DNA of 64,000 bases from Modicisalibacter sp049808615 (GCF_049808615.1 NZ_JBNCAN010000020.1:1-64000); one strand, 5' to 3'; counted from the stretch's first letter, positions 17,218 to 27,179 are shown. The notes: generated by a model not told the origin, from the sequence alone. Made by a program: numbers and translations.

Positions 17218-18806
17218 TGGCCCCTGCTGTCCAATCCAGCGGCTTCCACCAGCGCCTGCGTATACTCGCTGCGCGGTGCGCCAAGCACCTGCTCGCACTC
17301 GCCTTGCTCCACGACATGACCCTCCTTGAGTACCAGCACCCGGTGCGCCATGGCACGTACCACGGCCAGATCGTGGCTGATGAACAGGTAGCTCATGCCG
17401 CGCTTGGCCTGTAGATCGCGCAGCAGTTCGACCAGTTGTTTCTGTACGGTACGATCCAGCGCCGAGGTGGGCTCGTCGAGCACCAGCAATTGGGGTTCGA
17501 GGATGATTGCTCGGGCCACCGCGATACGCTGACGCTGCCCCCCGGAGAATTCGTGAGGATAGCGGGCGGCGCAATCCTCCGGCAGGCCGACCTCGTTCAG
17601 GGTAGCGGACACGCGTTGCTGGATTTCGGTGTCACCAAGCTCTGGGTGATGAAAGCGTAGGCCCTCGCTGATGATGTCCGCCACCGGTAAGCGCGGGGAG
17701 AGGGAGCCGTAAGGATCCTGGAAAACGATCTGTACCTGCCGGCGTCTACGTCTCAAGGCGTTACCGCTCATGCGATCGAGACGTTCGCCGGCGAAATCGA
17801 TTTCGCCGGAGGAAGGCGTAAGGCGCAGCAATGCCATGGCGAGGGTCGTCTTGCCGGACCCGGATTCGCCGACGATGCCCAGGGTTTCGCCTTTATCCAG
17901 ATGCAGATCGAGAGGCTGAACGGCAATGAAGGGCGCCGGGCGTTTCGAGAACAGCCGCTTGGGGCGTGAGAAGCTTACCTGGAGTTTACGCGCCTCCAGC
18001 ACCCGTGTCCGACTGCCGATGGCCCCGGGACGACCCTCGGGTTCGGCGCCGAGCAGGAGTCGGGTATAGTCGCTGCGGGGCTGGCCGAATACCTCGGCGA
18101 CAGGGCCGCTCTCCTGCTCGCGACCGCGGTAAAGAACGTAGACCCGATCCGCATGGCGCCGCACCAGATTGAGATCGTGGGTAATGAACAGCATGGCCAT
18201 GCCGTGGCGGTCGCGCAGATCGGCGAGCAGCGCAAGAATTTCCTTTTGCACCGTGACATCCAGCGCCGTGGTCGGCTCATCGGCGATCAGCAAGCGCGGA
18301 TTGTTGGCGATGGCCATGGCGATCATCACCCGCTGTCGCTGACCCCCGGAAAGCTGATGAGGCCAGGCATCGAGCAGCTCGTCCGGTCGTGGCAGCTTGA
18401 CCTGGACCAGCAGTTCGCGCACGCGCTCGCGAGCGGCGCGGCCGCTGAGCCCCTGATGTAGCCGCAGCGTCTCGCCGACCTGTTTGTCAATGGTGTGTAG
18501 CGGATTCAAAGAGGTCATCGGCTCCTGGAAAATGAAGCCAACCTGGTTGCCGCGTACGCCACGCCAGTCGCGTTCGCTCAGCCGGGCGAGATCGCGTTCT
18601 CCCAATCGCCGTTCACCCTGTACCGCGGCACTCGCCGGGAGCAGGCTCATGGCGCCGAGCGCGCTGACCGACTTGCCGGAGCCGGATTCACCCACCAGGG
18701 CCAGGGTCTCTCCACGATGGATGTGTAGCGAGAGGTTATCGACCACCGGCACCCCGTCGAAGGCCACCGTGAAATTCTTCAAGGAGAACACGATCTCAGC
18801 GCTCAT
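17214..18806 (-). CDS. yejF: Dual-ATPase subunit of peptide ABC importer (YejF)
   Basis: A 530-residue protein carrying two complete ABC ATPase domains in one chain. The first has Walker A GESGSGKS (about residue 35), signature LSGGQRQR and Walker B LLIADEPT. The second repeats them (GESGSGKT, FSGGQRQR, LLVLDEPT). Each domain ends in the oligopeptide/dipeptide C-terminal extension. YejF energises the YejABEF importer, which takes up microcin C-type and other oligopeptides. AGGAGG precedes the ATG. The start overlaps the yejE stop by 11 bases, making it the last gene of the yej operon. Confidence 0.9.
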   Translation of the reverse strand: MSAEIVFSLKNFTVAFDGVPVVDNLSLHIHRGETLALVGESGSGKSVSALGAMSLLPASAAVQGERRLGERDLARLSERDWRGVRGNQVGFIFQEPMTSLNPLHTIDKQVGETLRLHQGLSGRAARERVRELLVQVKLPRPDELLDAWPHQLSGGQRQRVMIAMAIANNPRLLIADEPTTALDVTVQKEILALLADLRDRHGMAMLFITHDLNLVRRHADRVYVLYRGREQESGPVAEVFGQPRSDYTRLLLGAEPEGRPGAIGSRTRVLEARKLQVSFSRPKRLFSKRPAPFIAVQPLDLHLDKGETLGIVGESGSGKTTLAMALLRLTPSSGEIDFAGERLDRMSGNALRRRRRQVQIVFQDPYGSLSPRLPVADIISEGLRFHHPELGDTEIQQRVSATLNEVGLPEDCAARYPHEFSGGQRQRIAVARAIILEPQLLVLDEPTSALDRTVQKQLVELLRDLQAKRGMSYLFISHDLAVVRAMAHRVLVLKEGHVVEQGECEQVLGAPRSEYTQALVEAAGLDSRGH

Positions 18807-19902
18807 CGGTGGCCTCCTGGTTTGCCGATACCCGCTCCGGTTTGGTCGGCATGGGGGCAATGATATGGCGCGGATCGAAGGCGTCGCGCAGGCCTTCGCC
18901 GATGAATACCAGCAGCGAGAGCATCACGCTCAGCGTCACGAAGGCGGTGATGCCCAGCCACGGCGCCTGCAGATTGTTTTTGCCCTGGGCCACGAGTTCC
19001 CCCAGGGAAGGCGAGCCCGGCGGCAGGCCGAAGCCGAGGAAATCCAGCGCGGTCAGGGTGGTGATCGCCCCGGTGAATAGAAAGGGAATGAACGTCAGGG
19101 TCGCGACCATGGCATTGGGCAGCACATGACGCCACATGATCAGGCGCGACGGCAGCCCCAGGGCGCGGGCGGCGCGCACGTATTCGAGATTACGCGCGCG
19201 CAGGAACTCGGCGCGCACGATATCCACCAGCCCCAGCCAGGAGAACAGCAGCATGATGCCCAGCAACCACCAAAGGTTGGGTTCAACCAGGCTGGCGAGA
19301 ATGATGAGCAGGAACAGTACCGGCAGACCGGACCAGATCTCCGTGAGGCGCTGGCCGACCAGGTCGACCTTGCCGCCGAAGTATCCCTGAATGCCACCGA
19401 CGAGTACGCCCAGCACCAGCGAGCCTGCCGTCAGTACCAGGGCGAAGACTACCGAGAGTCGGAAGCCGTAAATCACCCGCGCCAGGACATCGCGACCCTG
19501 ATCGTCGGTACCCAGCCAATGGCGCAGGCTGGGAGGCGAGGGTGCTGGATGGTCGAGATTCTGATCCAGGGTGTCGTAGGCAAACGGGATCGGCGGCCAC
19601 AGCATCCAGCCGTTGGCCTCTATTTCATCGATCACGAAGGAATCACGATAATCCGTGCTGGTGGGCAGAAAGCCGCCGAATTCGGTCTCGGGGTAATCCA
19701 CCAGCATGGGAGCATACCACCGGTCCTGATACTCGAGCACCAGGGGCTTGTCGTTGGCGATCAGTTCCGCCCCGAGACTGAGGATGAACAGCAGCGAAAA
19801 TAGCCACAGAGCGAACCGCGCCCGGCCATTGCCGCGAAATACTGCCAGGCGGCGGCGGGTAATCGGAGAGAGTCGGGGCTTCAAGCGCGACAATGCCATC
19901 AT
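18796..19902 (-). CDS. yejE: Peptide ABC importer permease (YejE)
   Basis: A 368-residue inner-membrane permease of the binding-protein-dependent transport family. After an N-terminal helix comes a long periplasmic loop carrying the conserved HWLGTDDQGRDV motif just before the core helices. The EAA loop (RAARALGLPSRLIMWRHVLP) lies around residue 265. The long loop between the first helix and the core is typical of YejE. The ATG pair at 19902-19897 overlaps the yejB stop by one base, so translation is coupled. The open frame continues well into yejB out of frame and is not real. Confidence 0.9.
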   Translation of the reverse strand: MMALSRLKPRLSPITRRRLAVFRGNGRARFALWLFSLLFILSLGAELIANDKPLVLEYQDRWYAPMLVDYPETEFGGFLPTSTDYRDSFVIDEIEANGWMLWPPIPFAYDTLDQNLDHPAPSPPSLRHWLGTDDQGRDVLARVIYGFRLSVVFALVLTAGSLVLGVLVGGIQGYFGGKVDLVGQRLTEIWSGLPVLFLLIILASLVEPNLWWLLGIMLLFSWLGLVDIVRAEFLRARNLEYVRAARALGLPSRLIMWRHVLPNAMVATLTFIPFLFTGAITTLTALDFLGFGLPPGSPSLGELVAQGKNNLQAPWLGITAFVTLSVMLSLLVFIGEGLRDAFDPRHIIAPMPTKPERVSANQEATDER

Positions 19903-20978
19903 CAGGACTCTCTCGTCTCGAAGTCGATGCGTGGATCCACCCAGACATAGGTCAGATCCGAGACCAGTTTGAGGATCAACCCGATCAGGGTGTAGAGGTA
20001 CAGGGTGCCGAAGATCACCGGGTAATCCCGCTGCATGACCGCTTCGAAGCCCAGCAGGCCGAGGCCGTCGAGGGAGAAGATCACCTCGATGAGCAGCGAC
20101 CCGGTAAAGAAGATGCCGATCAGCGCGGAGGGCAGGCCGGCGATGATGATCAGCATGGCATTGCGAAATACATGGCCGTAGAGCACCTGACGGTCGCTGG
20201 CGCCCTTGGCGCGGGCGGTCAGCACGTACTGCTTGTGTATTTCGTCGAGAAAGCTGTTCTTGGTGAGCATGGTCAGGGTGGCGAAGCTGCCGATGGCGGC
20301 GGCGATCACCGGCAAGGTGATGTGCCAGAAGTAGTCGCCGATCTTGCCCCAAAGGCTCAATTCATCGAAATAGGGCGACGTCAGGCCTCGCAGCGGGAAG
20401 ACATCGAAATAGCTGCCCCCGGCGAACAGCACGATCAATAGGATGGCGAAGAGGAAGCCGGGGATGGCATAGCCGACGATCACCAGTCCCGAGGTCCACA
20501 CATCGAAACGTGAGCCGTGACGCAGCGCCTTGCGAATGCCCAGGGGGATCGAAATCAGATAGACCAGCAGGGTGGTCCACAGACCGAGGGAGATCGACAC
20601 CGGCAAGCGCTCGATCATCAGGTCGATGACCGGTCGATCGCGGAAGAAACTCTCTCCGAAATCGAAGGTGGCGTAATCGCCAAGCATGTTGATGAAACGC
20701 ACATGAGCCGGCTCATCGAAACCGAACTGCTCCTCGAGGGATTTGATGAAGCGCTCATCCACTCCTCGGGCGCCGCGAGACTCGCTTCCCCCGCCGGCGG
20801 AATCACCGCCGCCGGAGGAGAGGCGTGTGCTGGCGATGCTGTCGAGCCCTTGATAGCGCGCGATGATCTGATCAATGGGCCCACCGGGCGCTGCCTGCAC
20901 GATGACGAAGTTCAACAACATGATCCCCAACAGCGTGGGGATCATCAATAGCAGACGGCGTAGAACATAGGCGGCCAC
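19902..20978 (-). CDS. yejB: Peptide ABC importer permease (YejB)
   Basis: A 358-residue DppB/OppB-type permease. The N-terminal helix reads YVLRRLLLMIPTLLGIMLL, followed by FVIVQAAPGGP, the family's standard opening. About six helices and the EAA loop (YVLTARAKGASDRQVLYGHVF) follow. A Ser/Gly-rich periplasmic loop at about residues 50-75 is lineage-variable. It sits 18 bases after yejA and overlaps yejE by one base. It works with YejE as the membrane channel of the importer. Confidence 0.9.
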   Translation of the reverse strand: MAAYVLRRLLLMIPTLLGIMLLNFVIVQAAPGGPIDQIIARYQGLDSIASTRLSSGGGDSAGGGSESRGARGVDERFIKSLEEQFGFDEPAHVRFINMLGDYATFDFGESFFRDRPVIDLMIERLPVSISLGLWTTLLVYLISIPLGIRKALRHGSRFDVWTSGLVIVGYAIPGFLFAILLIVLFAGGSYFDVFPLRGLTSPYFDELSLWGKIGDYFWHITLPVIAAAIGSFATLTMLTKNSFLDEIHKQYVLTARAKGASDRQVLYGHVFRNAMLIIIAGLPSALIGIFFTGSLLIEVIFSLDGLGLLGFEAVMQRDYPVIFGTLYLYTLIGLILKLVSDLTYVWVDPRIDFETRES

Positions 20979-20996
20979 GGGCAGGAATTCCTTAGC

Positions 20997-22835
20997 TTAG
21001 CGTTGGCGACCGCCGTGCTGGCGCTGATTGATCGTCTTGGCCCGCTCAGGGTCGACCCACCAGGCGTCCAGATCGATATTGTATTCTGGATGCGGGTCGG
21101 GGTAGCCATACTTGTCCCACAGCGCGATTCGCGTTGCGGCGAGGTGGAATTGCGGAATGACATAGAATCCCCAGCGCAGCACCCGGTCCAGGGCCTGGGC
21201 TGCGGTGTCGAGTTGCTGGCGTGTTTCGGCACGAATCAGTTTTTCCACCAGGTCGTCGATGACCGGATTCTTGAGGCCGATGAGATTGCGGCTTTGTGGT
21301 TGGTCCGCAAAGTCGCTGGTCCAGAATTCGCGCTGTTCGTTGCCTGGGTTGGCGGACTGCGGAAAGCTGCCGATGATCATGTCGAAATCGAAACTGCGCA
21401 GGCGATTGAGATATTGATTGACATCCACAATACGAATCTTGCCCTTGATGCCGATGCGTTCGAGGTTGCGCAATAGCGGCTGGGCGATACGCTCGAACTG
21501 CGAATCGTAAAGTAGAATCTCCAGTGTAAAAGGCTGTTTGCTCTCGCGGTTGATCAGTTGGCCATTCTGCACCTCGTAGCCGGCTTCCCGCAGCAGACCC
21601 AGCGCTTCGCGCAGGCGCGGACGTATATCGTCAGGGTGCTCCACCGGCAGTGGTTCTTCAAAGACACGCTTGGGCAGTTGATCGCGGTGAGGTTCGAGCA
21701 GCGCAAGTTCACCGGCGCTGGGCATGCCTTGGGCGGCCATTTCGGAGTTTTCGAAGTAGCTGTGGGTGCGCTCATAGGCGCCGTAGAATATATTGTCGTT
21801 CAACCAGGGGAAGTCGAAGGCAAGGTTCAACGCCTCGCGTACCCGTACGTCCTTGAACTTGTCGCGGCGCAGGTTCATGACATAGGCTTGCATCCCCGCT
21901 GGCTGCCCGTCGGGAATCTGCAGCTTTTCGACAAAGCCTTGCTTCAATGCAGGGAAATCGTAAGCGGTCGCCCAATTGCGTGCGCTCGACTCGATACGCA
22001 TGTCCAGGTTACCGGCCTTGAAGGCCTCCAGTGCCACTGTCTGGTCGCGGTAATAATCGAAAATCAGACGATTGATGTTGTGGCGTCCGCGGTTGACCGG
22101 AAGATCCTCCCCCCAATAGTCTTCGACTCGCTCATAGACGATACGTCGCCCCGGGTCGACCTGGGCGATGCGATATGGGCCGGAGCCGAGCAGGGGGTTG
22201 AGTGTCGGTGTGGCGAAGTCGCGATCCTGCCAGAAATGCTCCGGTAGAATCGGCAACTGACCCAGGATCAGCGGCAGTTCGCGGGAATTGTTCGGGCTGA
22301 AGTCGAAACGCACGGTATCGTCGTCCAGACGCTGTGCCGAGGTTACATCCGCGTAATAGGCGGCATAGAAGGGCTGGCCTTCATCGCGCAGCAGACGAAA
22401 GCTGAACACCACATCCTCGGCGGTCACCGGTTCACCATCGTGAAAGGTGGCTTCGGGATGTAGATCGAACTCCATCCAACGGCGATCCGGGTCCAGTCGC
22501 ACCCCCTCGGCGAGCAACCCGTACATGGTGAACGGCTCGTCGGGATTGTTCACCATCAAGGTGTCGTAGATCTGGGCGAGACCGCTGGCGGGAGTACCCT
22601 TGACGATGAACGGATTGGTCGAGTCGAAGCTGCCGATGGTGGCACGATTGAGCTCGCCACCTTTCGGGGCATCGGGATTGACATACGAAAAATGCGTGAA
22701 GTCATCAGGCAGTGCCGGTTCGTCGTACATGGCAAGGCCTTGCACGGTAGGTACCTTGTCGGCGGTGGCGGCAAACGCAAACCCAGAAAATGACAAGACC
22801 GCGGCGGCGAGAATGGCCTTACCCATGCGCAACAT
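20997..22835 (-). CDS. yejA: Periplasmic peptide-binding protein (YejA)
   Basis: A 612-residue extracellular solute-binding protein of family 5. It has a classical signal peptide (basic start, hydrophobic core, cleavage after FAFA or ATA near residue 23) and no lipobox cysteine, so it should be a free periplasmic protein. YejA-like features include the opening GLAMYDEPALPDDFTHFSYV, the DAPKGGEL segment and the C-terminal WWVDPER. AAGGAG 6-7 bases upstream decides the ATG at 22835 over the longer frame. It is the first gene of yejABEF. A 187-base gap to mltD likely contains its promoter, which I could not pin down. Confidence 0.9.
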   Translation of the reverse strand: MLRMGKAILAAAVLSFSGFAFAATADKVPTVQGLAMYDEPALPDDFTHFSYVNPDAPKGGELNRATIGSFDSTNPFIVKGTPASGLAQIYDTLMVNNPDEPFTMYGLLAEGVRLDPDRRWMEFDLHPEATFHDGEPVTAEDVVFSFRLLRDEGQPFYAAYYADVTSAQRLDDDTVRFDFSPNNSRELPLILGQLPILPEHFWQDRDFATPTLNPLLGSGPYRIAQVDPGRRIVYERVEDYWGEDLPVNRGRHNINRLIFDYYRDQTVALEAFKAGNLDMRIESSARNWATAYDFPALKQGFVEKLQIPDGQPAGMQAYVMNLRRDKFKDVRVREALNLAFDFPWLNDNIFYGAYERTHSYFENSEMAAQGMPSAGELALLEPHRDQLPKRVFEEPLPVEHPDDIRPRLREALGLLREAGYEVQNGQLINRESKQPFTLEILLYDSQFERIAQPLLRNLERIGIKGKIRIVDVNQYLNRLRSFDFDMIIGSFPQSANPGNEQREFWTSDFADQPQSRNLIGLKNPVIDDLVEKLIRAETRQQLDTAAQALDRVLRWGFYVIPQFHLAATRIALWDKYGYPDPHPEYNIDLDAWWVDPERAKTINQRQHGGRQR

Positions 22836-23022
22836 CAATGCTCCTTTCGACCATTGTTCGGCGCATAGCACTGCGCCGGTTCACTTGTGCGTAAAGTGTC
22901 AGCCCCAGGCACGATTGTAAATACCGGCCCGCTGCCAGTTCGTTTGAGTTCTGCTTCGCGCGCGGCCGATTCGCGGCTTCGGTTGGCGTCAGTAAGCCGC
23001 AGTGAAAATGACGTGCAAAGCG

Positions 23023-24186
23023 TTATCGGCGAACCAGGGTGTTGGGATGTTTCTCCGCTCCTCCCTGCGCCGGTATGTTCAATATCTGGCCGACGTGGAT
23101 GACGTCACCCCGCAAACCGTTGTAACGACGCAATTCGTTGACGGAGACTGCATAGCGGGCGGCCAGGGCGGATAATGAATCGCCGCGGCGTACCTGATAA
23201 CGATCGCCGCGGGCAAACGCTTCCTGGCGTTCGGCCAACAATGAGACCAGCGTATTCTTGAAACTGTGTGGCACCAGCAATTCCGGGGCCCGGGAGGGCA
23301 GCGTGATTTTCTGCAACAAGCCGGGATTGAGGTATTCCAGTCGTGAACGACTGATGCCGGTCATCTGCGCCACCTGAGCAAGATCGAGTCGCCCTTCGAT
23401 CGGTACCCGGGCGAAGGCGGGTTGGTCGGGAACACTGGGCAAGGCAATATCATAGCGATCCGGATCGGCGATCATGCGCGAGAGTGCCAGGAGTTTGGGC
23501 ACATAGTTCATGGTCTGACGCGGCAATCTCAAGCTCCAGTAATCCCCGGATTTGCCTGCGGCGATAGCGCCACGACGGGCACGATTGACCGTGCCGGCGC
23601 CGGCGTTGTAAGCCGCGAGCGAGAGTTCGATATCACCGTTGTACCATTGATCGGCTTGCTGCTGGATATAGTCCAGGGCTGCCTTGGTGGAGGCGATGAC
23701 ATCGAGGCGGCCGTCATAGGCCCTGTCTCGACGCAAGCCGAGGGCGTCGCCCGTGCCCGGCATGAATTGCCACATGCCGGTGGCGCCGCCGGAATGCCGC
23801 GCGGTCGGATCGTAGGCGCTTTCGATGAAGGGGAGCAGAGCGATTTCACCGGGCATGTCGCGCCGCTCGAGTTCACTGACGACCCAGTATAGCCAGGGGC
23901 GCGCCCGCTCGGCGATCGTGGTGATATTGCCTGGATAGCGGCGGTAGTAGTCGATCCATTTCTGTACCCGCGGCTCCTGGGCATCGATCTCCCATTGGAA
24001 ATTGTCGCGCATGCGTGTCCAGATATCGCCTTGAGCAAAGGGTTGCAGCATCAATGCATCCCAAAATGGCGACGTGGACGTTGTGGAAGGCAAGGCGTTG
24101 GTCTGGGCATGGGCCGAGACGCTGAGCGTTAGAAGAAGTCCTCCTGCCAGGCGGCATACCCGGCGGCGCAATGGGTGCTGAGTCAT
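23023..24186 (-). CDS. mltD: Membrane-bound lytic transglycosylase D-like protein with LysM
   Basis: A 387-residue periplasmic murein hydrolase that cleaves the MurNAc-GlcNAc bond with anhydro-sugar formation. An N-terminal signal sequence ends near SAHAQ. The SLT domain has the catalytic glutamate in LPFIESAYDP (E122) and GATGMWQFMPGTG after it. One C-terminal LysM repeat (YQVRRGDSLSALAARYAV, about residue 330) should bind glycan. MltD of E. coli carries two LysM repeats and a lipobox, neither seen here, so it is a shorter relative. It follows gloB by 45 bases in the same direction, the order found in many gammaproteobacteria. Confidence 0.87.
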   Translation of the reverse strand: MTQHPLRRRVCRLAGGLLLTLSVSAHAQTNALPSTTSTSPFWDALMLQPFAQGDIWTRMRDNFQWEIDAQEPRVQKWIDYYRRYPGNITTIAERARPWLYWVVSELERRDMPGEIALLPFIESAYDPTARHSGGATGMWQFMPGTGDALGLRRDRAYDGRLDVIASTKAALDYIQQQADQWYNGDIELSLAAYNAGAGTVNRARRGAIAAGKSGDYWSLRLPRQTMNYVPKLLALSRMIADPDRYDIALPSVPDQPAFARVPIEGRLDLAQVAQMTGISRSRLEYLNPGLLQKITLPSRAPELLVPHSFKNTLVSLLAERQEAFARGDRYQVRRGDSLSALAARYAVSVNELRRYNGLRGDVIHVGQILNIPAQGGAEKHPNTLVRR

Positions 24187-24231
24187 TTAATGTGTGTCCT
24201 CGCTGGCGCGCAGAGCGGCGTCCTAGCTACT

Positions 24232-24999
24232 TTAAAAATTGTCTTTCCAGGTACGCAGTGTCGCGAACGTACTCTCGGTCGAGTCGGTAGCACCATGGGT
24301 ACCCACCGTTGAACGCAGCTGTTCGTTGTCGACCCGTAAGAACGGATTGATCTGACGCTCGCGACCAATCGTGCTTGGCAGTGTCGGCCGGTCCAGATCG
24401 CGCGCACGCTGACATTCATTCATCAAACGATCACGAACCTTATTATCCGGTTCTGCGGCCTGGGCAAAGCGAAGATTAGCGAGGGTATATTCATGCGCTG
24501 CGAATACTAACGTATCTTCCGGGAGGGCGGTCAGTCGCGACAATGACGCATGCATCTGTTCGGGGCTGCCTTCGAACAAGCGCCCACAGCCTCCGCAGAA
24601 GAGGGTGTCACCGCAAAACAGCAAGGACGGCGTACCGGAGGCGAAGAAGGCTATGTGATCCAATGTGTGTCCCGGAACCGCCATCACCTCGAAGCGACGA
24701 CCTAGTACGCGGAAGTCGTCACCGTCTCCCACGCGCTCCTGAACCTCTTTGATGTCAGGATTATGCGGGCCGATGACTCGCGGCGAGTAGCGCTTGGTGA
24801 GTTCGGGCAGCCCACCGGTATGGTCATGATGATGATGGGTGATCAGAATTGTGGAAAGATTAAGATTTTCCCGTTCTAGATATTTCATCACCGGCTTGGC
24901 GTCTCCCGGATCGACCACTGCAACATCAGTGGTAGAGTCTTGACGCAATAGCCAGATATAGTTGTCATTAAAGGCGGGAATCGGTATCACGCTCAGCAT
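24232..24999 (-). CDS. gloB: Hydroxyacylglutathione hydrolase (glyoxalase II)
   Basis: A 255-residue metallo-beta-lactamase-fold enzyme that splits S-lactoylglutathione into lactate and glutathione in methylglyoxal detoxification. The binuclear metal site begins with THHHHDHTGG (residues 54-63). Later ligands include the histidine in VPGHTLDH and the aspartate in FCGDTLF. The C-terminal substrate-binding domain ends NPFLRVDN. The open frame to 25116 overruns the promoter region. The ATG at 24999 gives the family's MLSVIPIPAFNDNY start. It is divergent from yafS across 125 bases, an arrangement conserved with E. coli. Confidence 0.93.
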   Translation of the reverse strand: MLSVIPIPAFNDNYIWLLRQDSTTDVAVVDPGDAKPVMKYLERENLNLSTILITHHHHDHTGGLPELTKRYSPRVIGPHNPDIKEVQERVGDGDDFRVLGRRFEVMAVPGHTLDHIAFFASGTPSLLFCGDTLFCGGCGRLFEGSPEQMHASLSRLTALPEDTLVFAAHEYTLANLRFAQAAEPDNKVRDRLMNECQRARDLDRPTLPSTIGRERQINPFLRVDNEQLRSTVGTHGATDSTESTFATLRTWKDNF

Positions 25000-25124
25000 G
25001 AAAGTCTTACCTCGGTACGGTTGTCCACCCACCGTCTGCCCACCATGACTGGGTTGACGGGAAGACAGACTGCACGAAATGTGCCTAACCATGGGGGCGC
25101 GAGCGTTCTGTGTCAAATTCTAAT

Positions 25125-25886
25125 ATGACGATATCCTTGGCCCAGCTGGTGCGCAGGGGGCGTCTTTACTGGTCCTCTCCAGCCGGACGCGCGCACTGGC
25201 AAGCCGAACGCGCCTGTATCGGGCCGGTCTGCGAGCGCCTGTTTGGCGTCCATAGTCTGCATCTTGGGATGGCGCCTCGGCTGACGGACATGTGTCAGAT
25301 TCGACATTCGCTGACCTGGGCGCCGACCCGAGAACTGGCTGAAGACGATGCTTGCCTGGTCTGCGATCCGACCCGCTTGCCATTGCCGGATGACAGCCTC
25401 TCCCTGGTGGTGGTGCATCATATGCTGGAAGTGGCGCCGGAACCCCATCGGCTGTTGCAGGAGGCGACCCGCGTCATGGCGGATAACGGATGCCTGATCA
25501 TCTTTGGCTGGTTTCCCCTGGGCATCGAGGGTGCGCGCCGGATCTGGCCACGTAGTCGCGTCAATATGCCGCGCTGTGGTCGTTGGCGAACTCCGGGGCG
25601 TCTGGGTGACTGGCTCGCGTTTGTCGACTTTGAAATCGAGCGGGTAGACTATTGCGGCTTTCGCTTGCCGGGCAGATTGCCGAGCAACGCCAAGCTTGAA
25701 TCCATCGGACGGCGTTACAATCTGCCGTTCAGCGATATGTACATGATTCGTGCTCGGCCCAAAACGCAGCGGGCGCAGATCGTTCGCCCCGGTCTTACGA
25801 CGCCAGTCATGGGCCGGCCGCTACTGGGTAATTCGCCGCGGGTGGCGAGTGAACAAAAACGCAAACAGGTGAGTGAGGTTGACTGA
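25125..25886 (+). CDS. yafS: YafS-like class I methyltransferase
   Basis: A 253-residue protein of the SAM-dependent methyltransferase fold. The visible motif IV/post-region is LPLPDDSLSLVVVHHMLEVAPEP, with a helix LLQEATRVMADNG after it. The usual GxGxG loop is poorly kept near residue 45, so catalysis is not assured. The position between gloB and rnhA is that of yafS in E. coli, which supports the name. The native substrate of this family is unknown. The ATG at 25125 is chosen over a GTG 15 bases earlier. It overlaps rnhA by 14 bases. Confidence 0.75.
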   Translation: MTISLAQLVRRGRLYWSSPAGRAHWQAERACIGPVCERLFGVHSLHLGMAPRLTDMCQIRHSLTWAPTRELAEDDACLVCDPTRLPLPDDSLSLVVVHHMLEVAPEPHRLLQEATRVMADNGCLIIFGWFPLGIEGARRIWPRSRVNMPRCGRWRTPGRLGDWLAFVDFEIERVDYCGFRLPGRLPSNAKLESIGRRYNLPFSDMYMIRARPKTQRAQIVRPGLTTPVMGRPLLGNSPRVASEQKRKQVSEVD

Positions 25887-26349
25887 CAAAGCACTGCCCG
25901 AGGTGATCATCCATACCGATGGCGCCTGCCGTGGCAACCCAGGGCCGGGTGGCTGGGGCGCGCTTCTCAACGCGGGACGCCATGAAAAGACACTCAATGG
26001 CTTCGAAGCCACAACGACCAACAACCGCATGGAATTGATGGCGGCGATCATGGCACTGCGTGAACTCAAACGCCCTTGTCGGGTGGAACTGCATACCGAT
26101 TCGCAGTATCTACGCAAGGGGATCACCGAGTGGATTCATGGCTGGCAGAAACGCGGTTGGAAAACCGCTGCCAAGCAGCCGGTCAAGAATGCCGAACTGT
26201 GGCGTGAACTGCTCGCCGAAAGCCAGCGCCACGATGTGCACTGGCATTGGGTCAAGGGTCACAGTGGCCATCCGGGTAACGAGCGGGCCGATGCCCTGGC
26301 CAACGAGGCGATCGATGCCGCAATGAAACGACAAGGTTCCCGCGTTTAG
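25873..26349 (+). CDS. rnhA: Ribonuclease HI
   Basis: A 158-residue enzyme that cuts the RNA strand of RNA-DNA hybrids, clearing R-loops and primers. The DEDD metal set is complete: Asp in HTDGACRGNPGPGG, Glu in NNRMELMA, Asp in HTDSQYL, and the final His and Asp in KGHSGHPGNERAD. The start is either GTG at 25873 or TTG at 25879. No ATG exists, and both non-ATG starts lie inside yafS, suggesting translational coupling with low initiation. Being followed by dnaQ is the common gammaproteobacterial order. Confidence 0.93.
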   Translation: MRLTDKALPEVIIHTDGACRGNPGPGGWGALLNAGRHEKTLNGFEATTTNNRMELMAAIMALRELKRPCRVELHTDSQYLRKGITEWIHGWQKRGWKTAAKQPVKNAELWRELLAESQRHDVHWHWVKGHSGHPGNERADALANEAIDAAMKRQGSRV

Positions 26350-26402
26350 ATTCAAGGCGTTTTCACACAATCAGTTACATCCAGGCGACAACGAGGCATT
26401 CC

Positions 26403-27179
26403 ATGCGCCAGATCATTCTGGATACCGAAACCACCGGTATCGATCCCAAGGAGGGGCATCGCCTCATCGAGATTGGGGCCGTCGAGATGGTCAATCGCCG
26501 CTTGACCGGCAATACCTATCATCAGTACATCAATCCCGAGCGCGAAATCGACGCCGAGGCCATCGGCATTCATGGCATCACCAACGAGCGCGTGGCGGAT
26601 GAACCGCGGTTTGCCGAGGTGGCGGATGCCTTCTGGACCTTCATTCAGGGGGCAGAACTGGTCATTCACAATGCCGCGTTCGATGTGGGCTTCATCGATC
26701 ATGAATTTGGCCTGTTGAATGCCCGCCGTGGTGAGCCTCGATTGGGACCGGTAGCGGATCACTGTGCCATTCTCGATACGCTCAAGCTCGCACGGGACAA
26801 GCACCCGGGGCAGCGCAACAGCCTGGATGCCCTGTGTAAGCGTTACGAGATAGACAATGGTCACCGCGTACTGCATGGGGCGTTGCTCGATGCGGAAATA
26901 TTGGCCGATGTGTATCTGGCGATGACCGGGGGCCAAACGGCATTGCTACTCGATGCCGATGCCCAGGCCGGCTCCAACAGCGGGGGGATCAGTGGCATTC
27001 AGCGTCTGTCCGCGGAACGATCCAGGCTCACGGTGACGAGGCCGAGTCCGGCGGAGCTCGAGGCGCATCATGCCAAGCTTTCGCGCATTCGTGAAAACGC
27101 AGGGGAGTGCGCCTGGGACGCCTTGGCCTGGGAGGCATCCGAGGCTGGCCACATCCTCGATACCTCGGCGAAATCTTGA
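26403..27179 (+). CDS. dnaQ: DNA polymerase III epsilon subunit (proofreading exonuclease)
   Basis: A 258-residue DEDDh exonuclease that gives the replicative polymerase its 3'-5' proofreading. Exo I is DTETTG (D7, E9), Exo II is the HNAAFDVGF segment, and Exo III is HGALLDAEILADVY with the catalytic histidine. The C-terminal tail past residue 190 should carry the alpha-subunit clamp and contact region. The stop overlaps the nudC start by one base. The intervening 53 bases after rnhA show no terminator. Confidence 0.93.
   Translation: MRQIILDTETTGIDPKEGHRLIEIGAVEMVNRRLTGNTYHQYINPEREIDAEAIGIHGITNERVADEPRFAEVADAFWTFIQGAELVIHNAAFDVGFIDHEFGLLNARRGEPRLGPVADHCAILDTLKLARDKHPGQRNSLDALCKRYEIDNGHRVLHGALLDAEILADVYLAMTGGQTALLLDADAQAGSNSGGISGIQRLSAERSRLTVTRPSPAELEAHHAKLSRIRENAGECAWDALAWEASEAGHILDTSAKS

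Noticed and set aside
19903..20352. 5' extension of the yejE open frame into yejB
   Set aside because: Out of frame with the clear YejB permease. The ATG pair overlapping the yejB stop is the real start.
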